A stretch of DNA of 64,000 bases, taken from NCBI GenBank assembly GCA_963678305.2, contig CAXXVV010000017.1, positions 558,001-622,000 of the forward strand, in the 5' to 3' direction. The notes under the pieces are model-generated. The model saw nothing but the letters and a program-made list of their open reading frames with translations, was not told where the DNA came from and made no database searches. Shown piece after piece: positions 34,543-43,725 of the stretch; the stretch's first letter is position 1; each line of letters starts with the position of its first letter. This stretch comes from G963676655 sp963678305. GTDB lineage: Bacteria > Verrucomicrobiota > Lentisphaeria > Victivallales > Victivallaceae. The translations under genes and the position numbers were made by a program.

Positions 34543-35607
34543 TCAATGAGGGTTTACAACCTCAAGTTTCAAATCCTTTACATCGTATTCGACCAAGTCG
34601 CCGGAATTAGTGATCGAAACTGAAACAGCCCGGGTCAACGGATCCACACACCCATACTCCAAAACAACATTCTGCCACTTTTCGTTCAGAGTGACAACGG
34701 CTCCATGCGAGTAATAAAAACCAACATAATCCCTTTTGAACCACAACCCGGGACGAATCATTCCTTTTCCTCTAATCTTAAAAGAGTAGCGGCACAGTGA
34801 GTTATAAAATGGAGCTTGCAATGAGGTGAAATGAGGATAAAGATACATTCCCTTTTTATATTTCACCCGCAAAATTTTTTCTGCCCCCTCCTTGACTATC
34901 TCTGACACGACCATCGCGTTTTTCCGACCAGGAAAAAATACGGAATCAGCCTTAGTTATCATGCCAGGCTGCATTTTAGGCAAATCAAATTGCAAAAGAT
35001 TATCCCCGGCTCGCACCGCCAGTTCCGGCGCGGGAACTGCGGGTCCAAGCTCTTGAAGTTCAAATCTGGTCAAAACCGCCCGGACACCGGGTTTTACCGG
35101 TTTGCCATTGTTTGAAGCAAGAAGCCAAATATATATTCCGTCGCAATCACTAGGAGTAATCATATCCTGATAAACAGTTTCACCGCTCGGAGAACGCACC
35201 CCGTAGAATTGGTTGAGCAAAAAAACATGCGGACTTATGTCGGGACGGCCGTTCCTCGAATATGTCACATAGATGCTTATATCATCCTTGTATTGCTTTT
35301 CCAGACAGAAAATCAGACTATAGCGAGTCACAGGTTTGACCGGAACCGGACCTATTGCCGCATAGTGCCATGGCTCCTGCAAAGATCTTTTCTCCACTCT
35401 GAACAAAAGATTACCTTTTGAATCATGCGTGAAAGATTTGGAAAAAGGCATAAATTCACGTGATGCCTGTTCCGGCCTGATGGTATTAGGACAAAGAACC
35501 GGTTTCTTTTCAAGTCCTGCCGGAAATCTGGTCAGATCGACATTAGAGCGGCAGCCACAAAATACAATTGCCATTGCAATTGAAACAAGCCAACAGGTAA
35601 TTCTCAT
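34543..35607 (-). CDS. Putative lipoprotein with carbohydrate-binding-like beta domains (354 aa)
   Basis: A 354-aa exported protein. The signal peptide ends in a lipobox VFCGC (Cys19). The rest is beta-rich, with two segments that each look like a jelly-roll or CBM-type module (about 55-185 and 210-350): tyrosine and tryptophan patches such as EPWHYAAIGPVPVKPVTRYS, and WFKRDYVGFYYSHGAVVTLN followed by EKWQNVVLEY. This is typical of cell-surface glycan-binding accessory proteins in polysaccharide-degrading bacteria. GAGGG lies before the ATG. It is transcribed toward the frameshifted gene pair and stands next to the AraC genes, but divergently. The binding target is unknown. Confidence 0.7.
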   Translation of the reverse strand: MRITCWLVSIAMAIVFCGCRSNVDLTRFPAGLEKKPVLCPNTIRPEQASREFMPFSKSFTHDSKGNLLFRVEKRSLQEPWHYAAIGPVPVKPVTRYSLIFCLEKQYKDDISIYVTYSRNGRPDISPHVFLLNQFYGVRSPSGETVYQDMITPSDCDGIYIWLLASNNGKPVKPGVRAVLTRFELQELGPAVPAPELAVRAGDNLLQFDLPKMQPGMITKADSVFFPGRKNAMVVSEIVKEGAEKILRVKYKKGMYLYPHFTSLQAPFYNSLCRYSFKIRGKGMIRPGLWFKRDYVGFYYSHGAVVTLNEKWQNVVLEYGCVDPLTRAVSVSITNSGDLVEYDVKDLKLEVVNPH

Positions 35608-35831
35608 TTTTTCCCTCTCTTTATTAGAATTATTACAAACCGGCAGTCCGTTGGGCTTAAGAGTTCGTTATGAAACAAGCATCCGGCAACGCCATTTTTT
35701 TTCGCCGCAGAATTGATAAGTCCAGCAAACTGCTTGATAAAAATACTTTGAAAAACGTATTTATCAAGCAACATATGGATATTATGCAAGACTATGAATA
35801 AGCTTAAGTAATCTTATAGCGTGTTTTCTGC

Positions 35832-35860
35832 TTGACAATGACTGCTTGCAGTGATATAAT
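35832..35860 (+). promoter_or_regulatory. Consensus sigma-70 promoter with dyad in the spacer, AraC gene 1
   Basis: TTGACA (35832-35837), a 17-bp spacer and TATAAT (35855-35860): an exact consensus. The spacer contains an inverted repeat ACTGC-TT-GCAGT (35841-35852), the position of a classic operator. The ATG is at 35890 with GGAGGAAAC as ribosome site. Autoregulation by the AraC-type product or control by another repressor is inferred. Confidence 0.7.
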
Positions 35861-35889
35861 CTAGCAACAAAATACAACCGGAGGAAACA

Positions 35890-36702
35890 ATGCAAAAAAG
35901 AAGAGGAAGAATAGTTCTCAAACTTTTTGATAATAAGGAATCAGCCTGCTGCCCGTCAATAGATGTCATACTTTGCCGATACTGGAACGTCAGGAATCTC
36001 TGGAGCGACCGGACCGATTTCGGCCTGTACTGGAGGTTGATTTATGTGGAAGGCCCCGGACTCGGAGTAACCATCGGGGACAATAAAATTGAATTCATCC
36101 CTGATAACTTTTACTTGATTCCGCCTCAAAGGCACATGACTTTATGGCAAAACAGCAGCCCTAGACAATTTCTCATGCACTTCAAAACCAGCGATATGCA
36201 CAGTTTCGTAACCAAAGATTGCTACTGCTGCAAAATGACCGGCACTTTCAAGGCAATGCTGGATGCCGTCATCACTGAACTTCGTCCCCTTGAAATACCT
36301 TTCATATCCCCCTCCGGCATGATGCTGGCAATATCAATGGCGGCACAAGCTCTGCTGCAGGTGCCGGAAGGTGATTTTTTTGATAAACAGGTAGATCCGG
36401 ATATGAAGGATATTTACACCGGACTTGAATATGCTCCGGAAAAAGATTTTCATATTGCTGACCTGGAAGACAAAGCCGGCCGGCCGGCTCTACATGCCAG
36501 GTTTTACCGGCAAATGGGAATCACGCCCAATGATTATCATGTTTTGCAGCGAATCGCTAAAGGTCAATTTCTATTGGAATTCAGCAATCTGGCGATTATC
36601 AATATTTCCAAACAGGTCGGCTTGAAAAACTTCCACAAAGCAATGGCATGCCAGGTCAACCGCTCCCCCAGTGAATATCGAAAACAAATTCGCGAGCAAT
36701 AA
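35890..36702 (+). CDS. AraC-family regulator 1 of a tandem pair (270 aa)
   Basis: A cupin-like N-terminal sensing half (about 20-130, YWRLIYVEGPGLGVTIG and NFYLIPPQRHMTL) is followed by a C-terminal AraC DNA-binding half (about 170-268). The second helix-turn-helix keeps the typical end IINISKQVGLKNFHKAMACQ and SPSEYRKQ; the first helix-turn-helix is divergent. It lies 36 bp before a paralogue with the same layout, followed by a terminator and the convergent sugar ABC operon. In Lentisphaerota such regulators usually control polysaccharide or sugar loci; the ABC operon is the natural target candidate. Confidence 0.85.
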   Translation: MQKRRGRIVLKLFDNKESACCPSIDVILCRYWNVRNLWSDRTDFGLYWRLIYVEGPGLGVTIGDNKIEFIPDNFYLIPPQRHMTLWQNSSPRQFLMHFKTSDMHSFVTKDCYCCKMTGTFKAMLDAVITELRPLEIPFISPSGMMLAISMAAQALLQVPEGDFFDKQVDPDMKDIYTGLEYAPEKDFHIADLEDKAGRPALHARFYRQMGITPNDYHVLQRIAKGQFLLEFSNLAIINISKQVGLKNFHKAMACQVNRSPSEYRKQIREQ

Positions 36703-36738
36703 TTTAAATCCTCAAATTATCAGTCAAAGATTCCAATT

Positions 36739-37560
36739 ATGAAAAGAAAACCATACAGTCAATATGAGCGACACAACACCGGTGTCGACCCGTATAATGC
36801 GGGAATATTTATCGGCCCTTGTTCATATAAGCGGCTACCTCAAATTTGGCACGGCCTGAAAGAAAAAAACGCATTCTGGCAACTGATCTACACTGAGGGC
36901 AACGGCGCTTCGATCAAAGTCAACGGTTACAAATTGAAACTCAACGCCGACAACTATTTCCTGATCCCGTTCGGGGTTGAAACAGAAAATATCCTGCAAA
37001 ACAGAGTGCAGCAGTTGTGTATTCATTTTGAAGCGCCGCAGGCTTATTGCCGGACGGCGAACAGCTTCTATCGTTTTAAAGTTACAGCAACGGAAAAACA
37101 GATTATACAAAGTATAATTGCCGAATTGCGACCGGGGCCGGATTTCGTAACCAGAACCGGAGCGCTGCTCTGTACTTCTTTTTGTGCATTGTCCCTGGCA
37201 AAAATTCCGGCCGAAGATCTGTCCGAAGTAAAGGAAGATCAAATAATCAAAATAATTATCGGGCAAGCCAGAAACCGCCTGGAAAAAGCATGGCGGCACG
37301 GCAATCACGCCAAACAATTCGGTTTGAGCCCAACTCAGCTTGATGAACTTTTCATTCAACAAATCGGTATTACCCTCAGGGAATATGCCTCCTCAATGCG
37401 TTTTGCCAGAGGCAAAAGTCTGCTTGAAAACAGTGAACTTGACCTGAGCAGAGTAGCCCGTCTTGCCGGGATTCTGCCGACTGAATTTAAGCAGGTAATA
37501 AAGAACGGCACCGGCTATGACGCGGTCGAATATATGAATGCCTGGCGCAACAACAGTTGA
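36739..37560 (+). CDS. AraC-family regulator 2 of a tandem pair (273 aa)
   Basis: A paralogue of the preceding gene: same length and order, with matching pieces (FWQLIYTEGNGASIKVNG; NYFLIPFG; the QIGITLREY and LARIVARL-like second helix-turn-helix, here SRVARLAGILPTEF). The end of the AraC domain is altered (VIKNGTGYDAVEYMN instead of SPSEYRK), which may change DNA contacts. The two genes are probably one transcript, as there is no promoter between them. They may form heterodimers or read two related sugars (inference). A strong terminator follows 23 bp downstream. Confidence 0.8.
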   Translation: MKRKPYSQYERHNTGVDPYNAGIFIGPCSYKRLPQIWHGLKEKNAFWQLIYTEGNGASIKVNGYKLKLNADNYFLIPFGVETENILQNRVQQLCIHFEAPQAYCRTANSFYRFKVTATEKQIIQSIIAELRPGPDFVTRTGALLCTSFCALSLAKIPAEDLSEVKEDQIIKIIIGQARNRLEKAWRHGNHAKQFGLSPTQLDELFIQQIGITLREYASSMRFARGKSLLENSELDLSRVARLAGILPTEFKQVIKNGTGYDAVEYMNAWRNNS

Positions 37561-37582
37561 TTCCCCAAAGGCTTCGCGCCAT

Positions 37583-37618
37583 AAAAAAACTCCAGCTTTT
37601 AACGGCTGGAGTTTTTTA
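37583..37618. terminator. Bidirectional rho-independent terminator
   Basis: AAAAAACTCCAGC, an 8-nt loop and GCTGGAGTTTTTTA: a GC-containing stem with A-run and T-run on either side, placed between the convergent AraC pair and the ABC transporter operon, so it can end both. Confidence 0.9.
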
Positions 37619-37635
37619 TTTCAGCAATAGCGGGA

Positions 37636-38466
37636 TTATCCCTTGATAGCCCCGGCTCCGATGCCTTTGACAAACAGACGCATCGAAAACAGGAAGATCA
37701 GGACCAGCGGAATCGCCGCGATCGAGAACGTAGCCATCATTTCCCCCCATTGTTTGACATACTCGCCGTCAAGTTCCATCAAAGCCACAGGAATAAGCTG
37801 CTTACTGCGATCATTGATAAAGATCAGTGGCTGGATAAAGTTGTTCCAGCAGGTGATAAACCGGAGAATAGCCAGGGTACTGAGGATACTGCCGGACATC
37901 GGAACCACCACGTTCCAGATTTGCTGCCACGGCGTGGCTCCGTCAATCTGTGCCGCTTCGAACAAGTCTTGCGGTATCTCCTCGATAAAGTTGCGCAACA
38001 CGAAGACGCAGAAAACCTGCCCCCCGGTCGCGTAGATCAATGACAGTCCGAACAGCGAGTTGAGCAGGCTCAAATCACGCATGATAATGAACAGGGGAAC
38101 CAGATTCATGATTCCCGGCATGAACAACAACCCCAGCAAGGCATACCACAGTACACTCTTGAACGGAAAATCATAGCGGGCAAAAACATAAGCCGAGCAC
38201 AACGAGGTCAACAGGGTAAAAACCACGCTGATGGTTGCGACAAAGATACTGTTGCCGATATAAGGCGCGATAATCGAAAACCCGTGCGACCAGTTTTCCA
38301 GATGCAGCGGGAACGTAAAATTAAACGGCGCGTGAACAAACTGAGAGTTATCCTTGAAACTGATAACGAACATGATGTAAAGCGGGAAAAAGGCGAAAAT
38401 CAGCACACTCCAGATCAGCAGGTGCTTCATAATTTCATGGGTATTTTTAATGGTACTATGTTTCAT
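37636..38466 (-). CDS. Carbohydrate ABC transporter permease, MalG type
   Basis: A 276-aa inner-membrane permease of the MalFGK class with six hydrophobic segments. It has an N-terminal first helix (about 15-33), the conserved ISFKDNSQF start of the periplasmic part, and the cytoplasmic coupling EAA loop EAAQIDGATPWQQIWNVVVP, where the ATPase binds. It is the last gene of the minus-strand operon, 18 bp behind the MalF-type partner, and is followed by the bidirectional terminator. No ATP-binding subunit gene is nearby, so a shared ATPase (MsiK/UgpC type) from elsewhere in the genome must energise it. Confidence 0.95.
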   Translation of the reverse strand: MKHSTIKNTHEIMKHLLIWSVLIFAFFPLYIMFVISFKDNSQFVHAPFNFTFPLHLENWSHGFSIIAPYIGNSIFVATISVVFTLLTSLCSAYVFARYDFPFKSVLWYALLGLLFMPGIMNLVPLFIIMRDLSLLNSLFGLSLIYATGGQVFCVFVLRNFIEEIPQDLFEAAQIDGATPWQQIWNVVVPMSGSILSTLAILRFITCWNNFIQPLIFINDRSKQLIPVALMELDGEYVKQWGEMMATFSIAAIPLVLIFLFSMRLFVKGIGAGAIKG

Positions 38467-38484
38467 TTTATCAGGCCCTTCCGA

Positions 38485-39780
38485 TTAACCTTTTTTACGA
38501 ATGAAGCGCTGGTTGACTATCGTCAAGACCATGATAACGAAAAACAGCAGCATACCAATGGCACAGGCATAGCCGTATTCGTTCTCGATAAACGCCTTGT
38601 AATACATATACAGACCGGGAGTCAAACCCTTATTGCGGGGGCCGCCCTCCGCGCCCAACAGCATCAACTGGAACCCGTAAGCCTGAAAAGTCCCAATGAT
38701 CATCAGGATCAGGTTCAGGCGGATCTGCGTCATAATCAACGGCAGTTCAATGTAGGTGAACTTGCCCCAGGAGCTGACACCGTCAAGATCGGCCGCTTCA
38801 TAAACGCTCTGGCTGATATTCTGAAGCCCGGACAGATAAATCAGGACCCCGACAACGCCGACCCAGGGGAATCCCCAGAACAGCAAAGCGGGAATGACCA
38901 GGTCCGGTTCACCGAGCCAGACCGGTTTGAAGGGAGCAGTAAATACGCCCCAGTGCAGGATCGTGGAATCTATCCAGATCAACACTTTATCAAGCCGGGT
39001 CCACATCAGGAACTGATTAAGGAAACCGACATTCGGATCATAGAAGAATTTCCAGATTAACAGAGCGACAATGCCCGGGATGATCATTGGAATGACAAAC
39101 AGCACCCGGTAGATATACTGCCAGCGTTCTGAACGCAGACGATGCACACAGACCGCGGTAAAGATACTCGGCCACATTTTAAACAGGTTGGCCACAACCA
39201 GAATAAAGATAAGCTTGAAACTCATCCACAGCAGCCAGTCACCTTTTTCCCTGACGCCGATAATATAGACCAGTCCGCCGACAATCGGCAGCGCGTAAGC
39301 GAAGAAAATACTCCACTGCCGTACTTTCAAGTCTTTTTTGCGAAATGCCAGAATGAAGAAAATGACAAATGCGGTGGTCAGAACAGCGATGGCTGTCATC
39401 GGCGCCCCGGTATTGACCGCGTCATCGCAGGTCTGATAATCATAAATGAAAAAACTGACCGCACAGATCATGGCAATCGCGCCGGCATAACGAAAGATTG
39501 TCCGTTTTTTTCCGGCCGGGGCCAGAGCTGAGATGAAAGAACAAACCCCGGCCAGCAGCAACGGAGCCCAGAGGCCGAGATCCCCAATCAGGTTGCGGAA
39601 GTTGCTCATCCCGACATATTCTTCGACATATTCGCCGTCCCAGACATAAAGACTGTGGCGAATCGCTTCAAAAGCCGGCGTATAGCTGAAAGTAGCCACC
39701 ATGAGGATGGTCGGCAGCAATAAAAACAAAATCGTGAAATTGTATCCGATATTTTTCCAGGTAACTTGAACTGTATTCAT
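38485..39780 (-). CDS. Carbohydrate ABC transporter permease, MalF type (431 aa)
   Basis: The partner permease, longer than most MalF-type proteins (usually about 290-310 aa) because of extra hydrophobic segments in the first half (about 65-175), in which four further helices are inserted between the first transmembrane helix and the core. The core keeps the ABC permease features, with the EAA loop EAADLDGVSSWGKFTYIELP, and FYDPNVGFLNQFL typical of sugar systems. Its ATG overlaps the stop of the solute-binding protein by one base (TAATG), so translation is coupled. Confidence 0.93.
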   Translation of the reverse strand: MNTVQVTWKNIGYNFTILFLLLPTILMVATFSYTPAFEAIRHSLYVWDGEYVEEYVGMSNFRNLIGDLGLWAPLLLAGVCSFISALAPAGKKRTIFRYAGAIAMICAVSFFIYDYQTCDDAVNTGAPMTAIAVLTTAFVIFFILAFRKKDLKVRQWSIFFAYALPIVGGLVYIIGVREKGDWLLWMSFKLIFILVVANLFKMWPSIFTAVCVHRLRSERWQYIYRVLFVIPMIIPGIVALLIWKFFYDPNVGFLNQFLMWTRLDKVLIWIDSTILHWGVFTAPFKPVWLGEPDLVIPALLFWGFPWVGVVGVLIYLSGLQNISQSVYEAADLDGVSSWGKFTYIELPLIMTQIRLNLILMIIGTFQAYGFQLMLLGAEGGPRNKGLTPGLYMYYKAFIENEYGYACAIGMLLFFVIMVLTIVNQRFIRKKG

Positions 39781-41432
39781 TATTTACTCACCTCCTTTTC
39801 AGAGGCTTTTTCCAATTGGTCGTTATATTTGTAGTAAAGATATGTTTTCTGCGACGCAATCAGAGAAATCGAACTAAGCCGTTCTGTCGCAGCCGCCTTT
39901 TGTTTCGGTGAGCCAATCTGCTCCAGCAGCAAGTCAGATGTTATCACTGCTTCATAGCTGCGAAGAATCCGGTATTCTTTTTCCTGCAGTTTGGCGAAAC
40001 CTGCCGGGCTTGAACTTTCATAAATTTCCGCACAATTTTTCGTATATTCTTCAGGAGTCAGCTTATTGGAATACAACAACCACCGGTCCCCTCCGGAAAT
40101 GATCGTGTACTGAGTACTTATCGGAATCTTGAAGTCCGCTGAATAACCTTTAAGAATCGGCGTGAAAGCTTTCAGGAAATCGTGTTTGGTGGCGGCACCT
40201 TTGACCACCGGGATCCAGTAAACCAGATTATTGAATTTTTCGTTTTCAAGCCGGGTGGTAGCGAAACGAAGAAAATCAATACATGTGTCGATATGTCTGG
40301 AAGCTTTGTTGATACCCCAGGGTATTCCCCCCCTCACACTGGCTTCGTTAACCCCCGCTTTAACATACTTACTGTATTCCGCATGGTCAGTCGGAAAAGG
40401 CAACCGGGCAATTCCGACTTCAAACGCGTCCTCCGCCTGGTCGATCAAACCTTTGGCGTCCCAACTGCCGGAAGCGGTCATCAGGGCTCGTCCCTGGACA
40501 AAAGCAAACGCCGAATCGTCACGGTTGGCGGCAATCCACCCCTGCATAAAATATTTGGTAATCTCGCTGGTACAGTCGATTACCCCTTTCATTTCAGGAG
40601 AATTAAAATTCCATCGCTTCTGATTGTAGCCGATAAATGCCTCCTGCGGTTCGACAATCATATTATTATTGTCGTCAATCCTTCTGACCAGATCAGCCAG
40701 GAAAGCCTTGTTATAGTTGGATTGAAAAAAATTCAACTGATATTTGCTCGCAGCGACCGGAATAATATTTTTTCCGGTGCGTTTTGAATATTCACGAACT
40801 TTTTCACATAACGCAATAAATTCGTTGTAGGTATCGGGAAATTCACTGGACCCGGTAATTTTCAGCAGCATGTTTTTGTTGTAGTAAATACGCTGAGTGA
40901 AGATAGAGAAAGGTATCCGGTAATATTCCTGCAGTTCCGGGGTAATACTGCCCTGCAGATCATCGAAAAAAGTGTCTTTCCAGGGAACCCCGGCCAACGG
41001 AGTGCCCGCATTGTAGGGATTCGGCTGCCGGACATATTTACCCAGAGGCAGAAAATAGCGGACAATATTGGAAAAATTCTCAAAGGCTTTAGCATGTCCG
41101 ACTTCAATGATATCCGGGGCCATGTTCCCGATCAGGCCGGTATTGATAAACTGCGCATACCCTTTTTCCGCCACCGGAACCTGTATCACTTTGACCGTCT
41201 TACCGGTTCTCGCTTTGTAATCCTTTTCGTAGTCGTTGATTACCTCCTGGAGCGCTTTACGGAACCCCGCTTCCAGTTGCCAGTGACAAATCCTGATAGC
41301 GGTCACATCAGGCGCATTCAGAGAAAGATGATTGATCAACACCGAAACGCAGCTTGCGATAAAAGCGACAGCCAGAAGAACCAAACCCAGACTTCCTTTG
41401 ATTTTCGCAAAAGTATTTTTTTCTTCGGACAT
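39780..41432 (-). CDS. ABC transporter solute-binding protein, membrane-anchored (550 aa)
   Basis: Extracellular sugar-binding protein (family 1 type) of unusual length; typical forms have about 420-450 aa. It is not a lipoprotein: residues 13-35 make one hydrophobic helix without a clear lipobox (a Cys is present but no Leu-x-Gly/Ala pattern), so it is likely an N-terminally anchored or cleaved protein. The mature part starts IRICHWQLEAGFRKALQEVI, with the APDIIEVGHAKAFENF hinge region and the late AFVQGRALMTASGSWDAKG segment seen in binding proteins of polysaccharide or oligosaccharide systems. The sugar cannot be told from sequence. It follows the TPR gene by 2 bp and precedes the permeases. 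Confidence 0.92.
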   Translation of the reverse strand: MSEEKNTFAKIKGSLGLVLLAVAFIASCVSVLINHLSLNAPDVTAIRICHWQLEAGFRKALQEVINDYEKDYKARTGKTVKVIQVPVAEKGYAQFINTGLIGNMAPDIIEVGHAKAFENFSNIVRYFLPLGKYVRQPNPYNAGTPLAGVPWKDTFFDDLQGSITPELQEYYRIPFSIFTQRIYYNKNMLLKITGSSEFPDTYNEFIALCEKVREYSKRTGKNIIPVAASKYQLNFFQSNYNKAFLADLVRRIDDNNNMIVEPQEAFIGYNQKRWNFNSPEMKGVIDCTSEITKYFMQGWIAANRDDSAFAFVQGRALMTASGSWDAKGLIDQAEDAFEVGIARLPFPTDHAEYSKYVKAGVNEASVRGGIPWGINKASRHIDTCIDFLRFATTRLENEKFNNLVYWIPVVKGAATKHDFLKAFTPILKGYSADFKIPISTQYTIISGGDRWLLYSNKLTPEEYTKNCAEIYESSSPAGFAKLQEKEYRILRSYEAVITSDLLLEQIGSPKQKAAATERLSSISLIASQKTYLYYKYNDQLEKASEKEVSK

Positions 41433-41434
41433 AA

Positions 41435-42262
41435 TTACTTGCCCTCCTGCTTGATCTTCTTAAGCATGTCTTTGGCAATCGTATTGAATTTACTGCGATC
41501 AAGCTTCAATATCTTGTTGTAGAACAACGCCGCGGTTTTCATATCTCCGGCTTCAAATGCGGTATTACCAACCTGCCAGTAAAAGTAGTCAACCAACAGA
41601 CAAGCCGGTACGCCATTCTTGTAAATCTGCAGCAATGCGTGGAGAGAAAGTTTATAATCTTTAAGAGGGTATCGAGCCGCGTCAGCGATCAGAAACCATT
41701 CAACTGCGGCATACCGGTTGTTCGGATTTTTTTCAAGCCAGCCCGTCAATTGCCTGATCGCGGCCTTGATACGCTTTTCATCCATCGTGTAAACCGCCAC
41801 CTGGGCCCGACATAACACGGCGTAATCACGATACTTGGATTTCGGACGTTCATTGATCAGTTTTTCGTAATATTCTGAAGCACCTTCAAAATCAGGTGTA
41901 TCTCCATGAAAATCAATTTGTTCGGCCAGTTTACCCCGGAATAGCAATGCGCCGTCACTGAATGGCTTCTGTACTCCGGCATTGATAAGGTCATCCAGTA
42001 CCTCGGCCGCCTGAGCTTTATCCTCAGCCCGGTCAGGCAGTCGGCGCATCAGCGAAACCGCGTAAAGAAAGGCGTTTTTCCGCCATTCCACAGTTCCTGC
42101 TTTCGCCTTGTTCATCTTGCGTTCGTAAAATGCCGCGGCCTTACGAAAATCCAGCATTCCGATCATTTGGAGCCCTTTTTCCGGTTCAGGATTTGCCCCG
42201 TGAACCGGCGTAAAAAGCAACAGTATTGCCGGAATCGAACACAATAAAGTCCTTCGATCCAA
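41435..42262 (-). CDS. Exported TPR-like protein heading the ABC operon (TTG start)
   Basis: A 275-aa helical-repeat protein with a signal peptide (1-22, LLCSIPAILLLFTPVHG). TPR-like repeats fill the rest (FRKAAAFYERKMNKAKAGT; FEGASEYYEKLINERPKSKY; AFEAGDMKTAALFYNKIL). The start codon is TTG at 42262, supported by AAGGAGG 7 bp upstream, which gives a clean signal peptide. The solute-binding protein follows 2 bp later, so the protein probably acts in the periplasm with the transporter, for example presenting or docking the binding protein. This role is inference; I know no named family for it. Confidence 0.8.
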   Translation of the reverse strand: MDRRTLLCSIPAILLLFTPVHGANPEPEKGLQMIGMLDFRKAAAFYERKMNKAKAGTVEWRKNAFLYAVSLMRRLPDRAEDKAQAAEVLDDLINAGVQKPFSDGALLFRGKLAEQIDFHGDTPDFEGASEYYEKLINERPKSKYRDYAVLCRAQVAVYTMDEKRIKAAIRQLTGWLEKNPNNRYAAVEWFLIADAARYPLKDYKLSLHALLQIYKNGVPACLLVDYFYWQVGNTAFEAGDMKTAALFYNKILKLDRSKFNTIAKDMLKKIKQEGK

Positions 42263-42520
42263 AACAAGACCTCCTTTTTGTTTTTCACCTTTTTTGCTGT
42301 ATATAGAAATTTCTCTATATTAATCATAGAAAAAACTAATATACAACAAACATGTTTGAAATCAAGCCATAACAGGTCCTATTTTACTTTTTTACAGGAA
42401 AGACTTTAGCTCAAAAATAATAAGCATTGTTGCAGAAATAAACATATTAATTAATCGCGGTCTCTAATCTCAAATCGAAGCATGTAAAACAATATAAAAC
42501 ATGCATGACCGCATACTGTT
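42263..42520. promoter_or_regulatory. Upstream region of the ABC operon with a palindromic site
   Basis: An AT-rich gap of 258 bp. ATATAGAAATTTCTCTATAT (42301-42320) is a near-palindrome around the perfect core AGAAATTTCT (42305-42314), about 40 bp upstream of the TTG start, so it would sit in the promoter or 5' leader and may be an operator. No transcription start can be fixed by eye. Confidence 0.4.
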
Positions 42521-43573
42521 TTACAAAGTCAGCGACCCCAGTCCCATTCCCTGAAAATCAGCCAGTTCATGTTTATTTTCCGCGTCATAAAGTTTCCAGA
42601 TTATTTGCAGTCCTTCGATGCTTGAAACCGGATCGGTCAACGGCGTGGTTCCGTTCTCGATGCAATCGATAAAATGGCTCATTTCTTCAGACGTCGGCTT
42701 GGCATGTTTCGCTTCAAATAACAGAGCTTCTTTTTGCTCGGCGTCGGAACCTGGAACATGGGCTTCGGCATCGCCATAATATTTCAATGTTCCATCGTGC
42801 AGATTGATTTCCAGCATCCCTTTTTCACAATGCGCGTGGAAAGCGTATTTCAACTTGGTCCCGCGAGCCCCCCAGGTTCCGAAATGATAGCCCAGTTTTC
42901 CATCTTCAAATTCGATGCAGACATTACTGGTCCCCTCTTTTTCCATCCACGGCGTTCCCAGATTGGTACTGGTATGGGTTCCGCGCAGAGGCTTGCCCAT
43001 CATCCATAACATCAGGTCGATGTAATGACAGCCGTGACTGAACAACTGACCGCCGCCAACCTGATCGGCCCGGCACATCCAGTTCGACGGTTCGCGTTCA
43101 GTATGCTGTTCGGTCCAAATCGAAAGCTGAAAACACTCACCAAAAGTTTTGTTGTCCAGATACTCTTTCATTTTCAATACCAGCGGATGGAAACGCATGC
43201 AGTAGGCCACCATCAATACCCGGTCATTTCTTTTGGCGGCTTCAACCATTTCCAGACACTCCTGTTCCGTATTTGCCAACGGTTTTTCACACAGGACATG
43301 TTTACCGGCATCCAGGCAATCAATAGTCACCTGATGGTGCAAATGATGCGGCAGAACCACCAGCACGGCATCACAATAGTCCAGCGCCTCTTTGTAGTCG
43401 GTCGTGATAAAAGGATCATTCGGCAGCAACTCGGCGACCGCCCGTGCCCGGTCCAATTCAAGATCGACCAGCGCCGTTACTTCGATTTTGTCCATGATTG
43501 CTTCAAAACGGGATGCGTGTGATTTTGCCATGCCGCCGCAGCCGATAACTCCAATATTGATTTTCTTTGTCAT
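42521..43573 (-). CDS. Gfo/Idh/MocA family oxidoreductase
   Basis: A 350-aa NAD(P)-dependent dehydrogenase acting on sugars, inositols or related polyols. The N-terminal Rossmann fold begins IGVIGCGGMAKSHASR, and the family hallmark CEKPLANTEQE supplies the catalytic Lys. The C-terminal beta-sheet domain carries the GGGQLFSHGCHYIDLMLWMMG segment, whose His is typical of the substrate site. It is divergent from the AraC gene at 43726 and upstream of the ABC operon on the same strand, fitting a sugar-use locus. The substrate cannot be deduced. Confidence 0.93.
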   Translation of the reverse strand: MTKKINIGVIGCGGMAKSHASRFEAIMDKIEVTALVDLELDRARAVAELLPNDPFITTDYKEALDYCDAVLVVLPHHLHHQVTIDCLDAGKHVLCEKPLANTEQECLEMVEAAKRNDRVLMVAYCMRFHPLVLKMKEYLDNKTFGECFQLSIWTEQHTEREPSNWMCRADQVGGGQLFSHGCHYIDLMLWMMGKPLRGTHTSTNLGTPWMEKEGTSNVCIEFEDGKLGYHFGTWGARGTKLKYAFHAHCEKGMLEINLHDGTLKYYGDAEAHVPGSDAEQKEALLFEAKHAKPTSEEMSHFIDCIENGTTPLTDPVSSIEGLQIIWKLYDAENKHELADFQGMGLGSLTL

Positions 43574-43694
43574 ACCATTTCCTGTTTGGTTTGTGGATTG
43601 ATGTGTATTGCAACTTCACTTATTATACTGTAAAAAAAACAAAAAACATTAAAAAATAACTGTAAATTATCCCGATTGACATGTATAATATTCC

Positions 43695-43720
43695 AATTCA
43701 GGAAAAACCCTGAATTCAGG
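43695..43720. promoter_or_regulatory. ATTCAGG inverted and direct repeats over the ribosome-site region of AraC gene 3
   Basis: AATTCAGG (43695-43702) faces CCTGAATT (43709-43716), and ATTCAGG recurs at 43714-43720, directly before the ATG at 43726; the last copy carries the AGGAAAA ribosome site. The repeats could be an operator for self-control or a hairpin that hides the ribosome site. Confidence 0.4.
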
Positions 43721-43725
43721 AAAAT

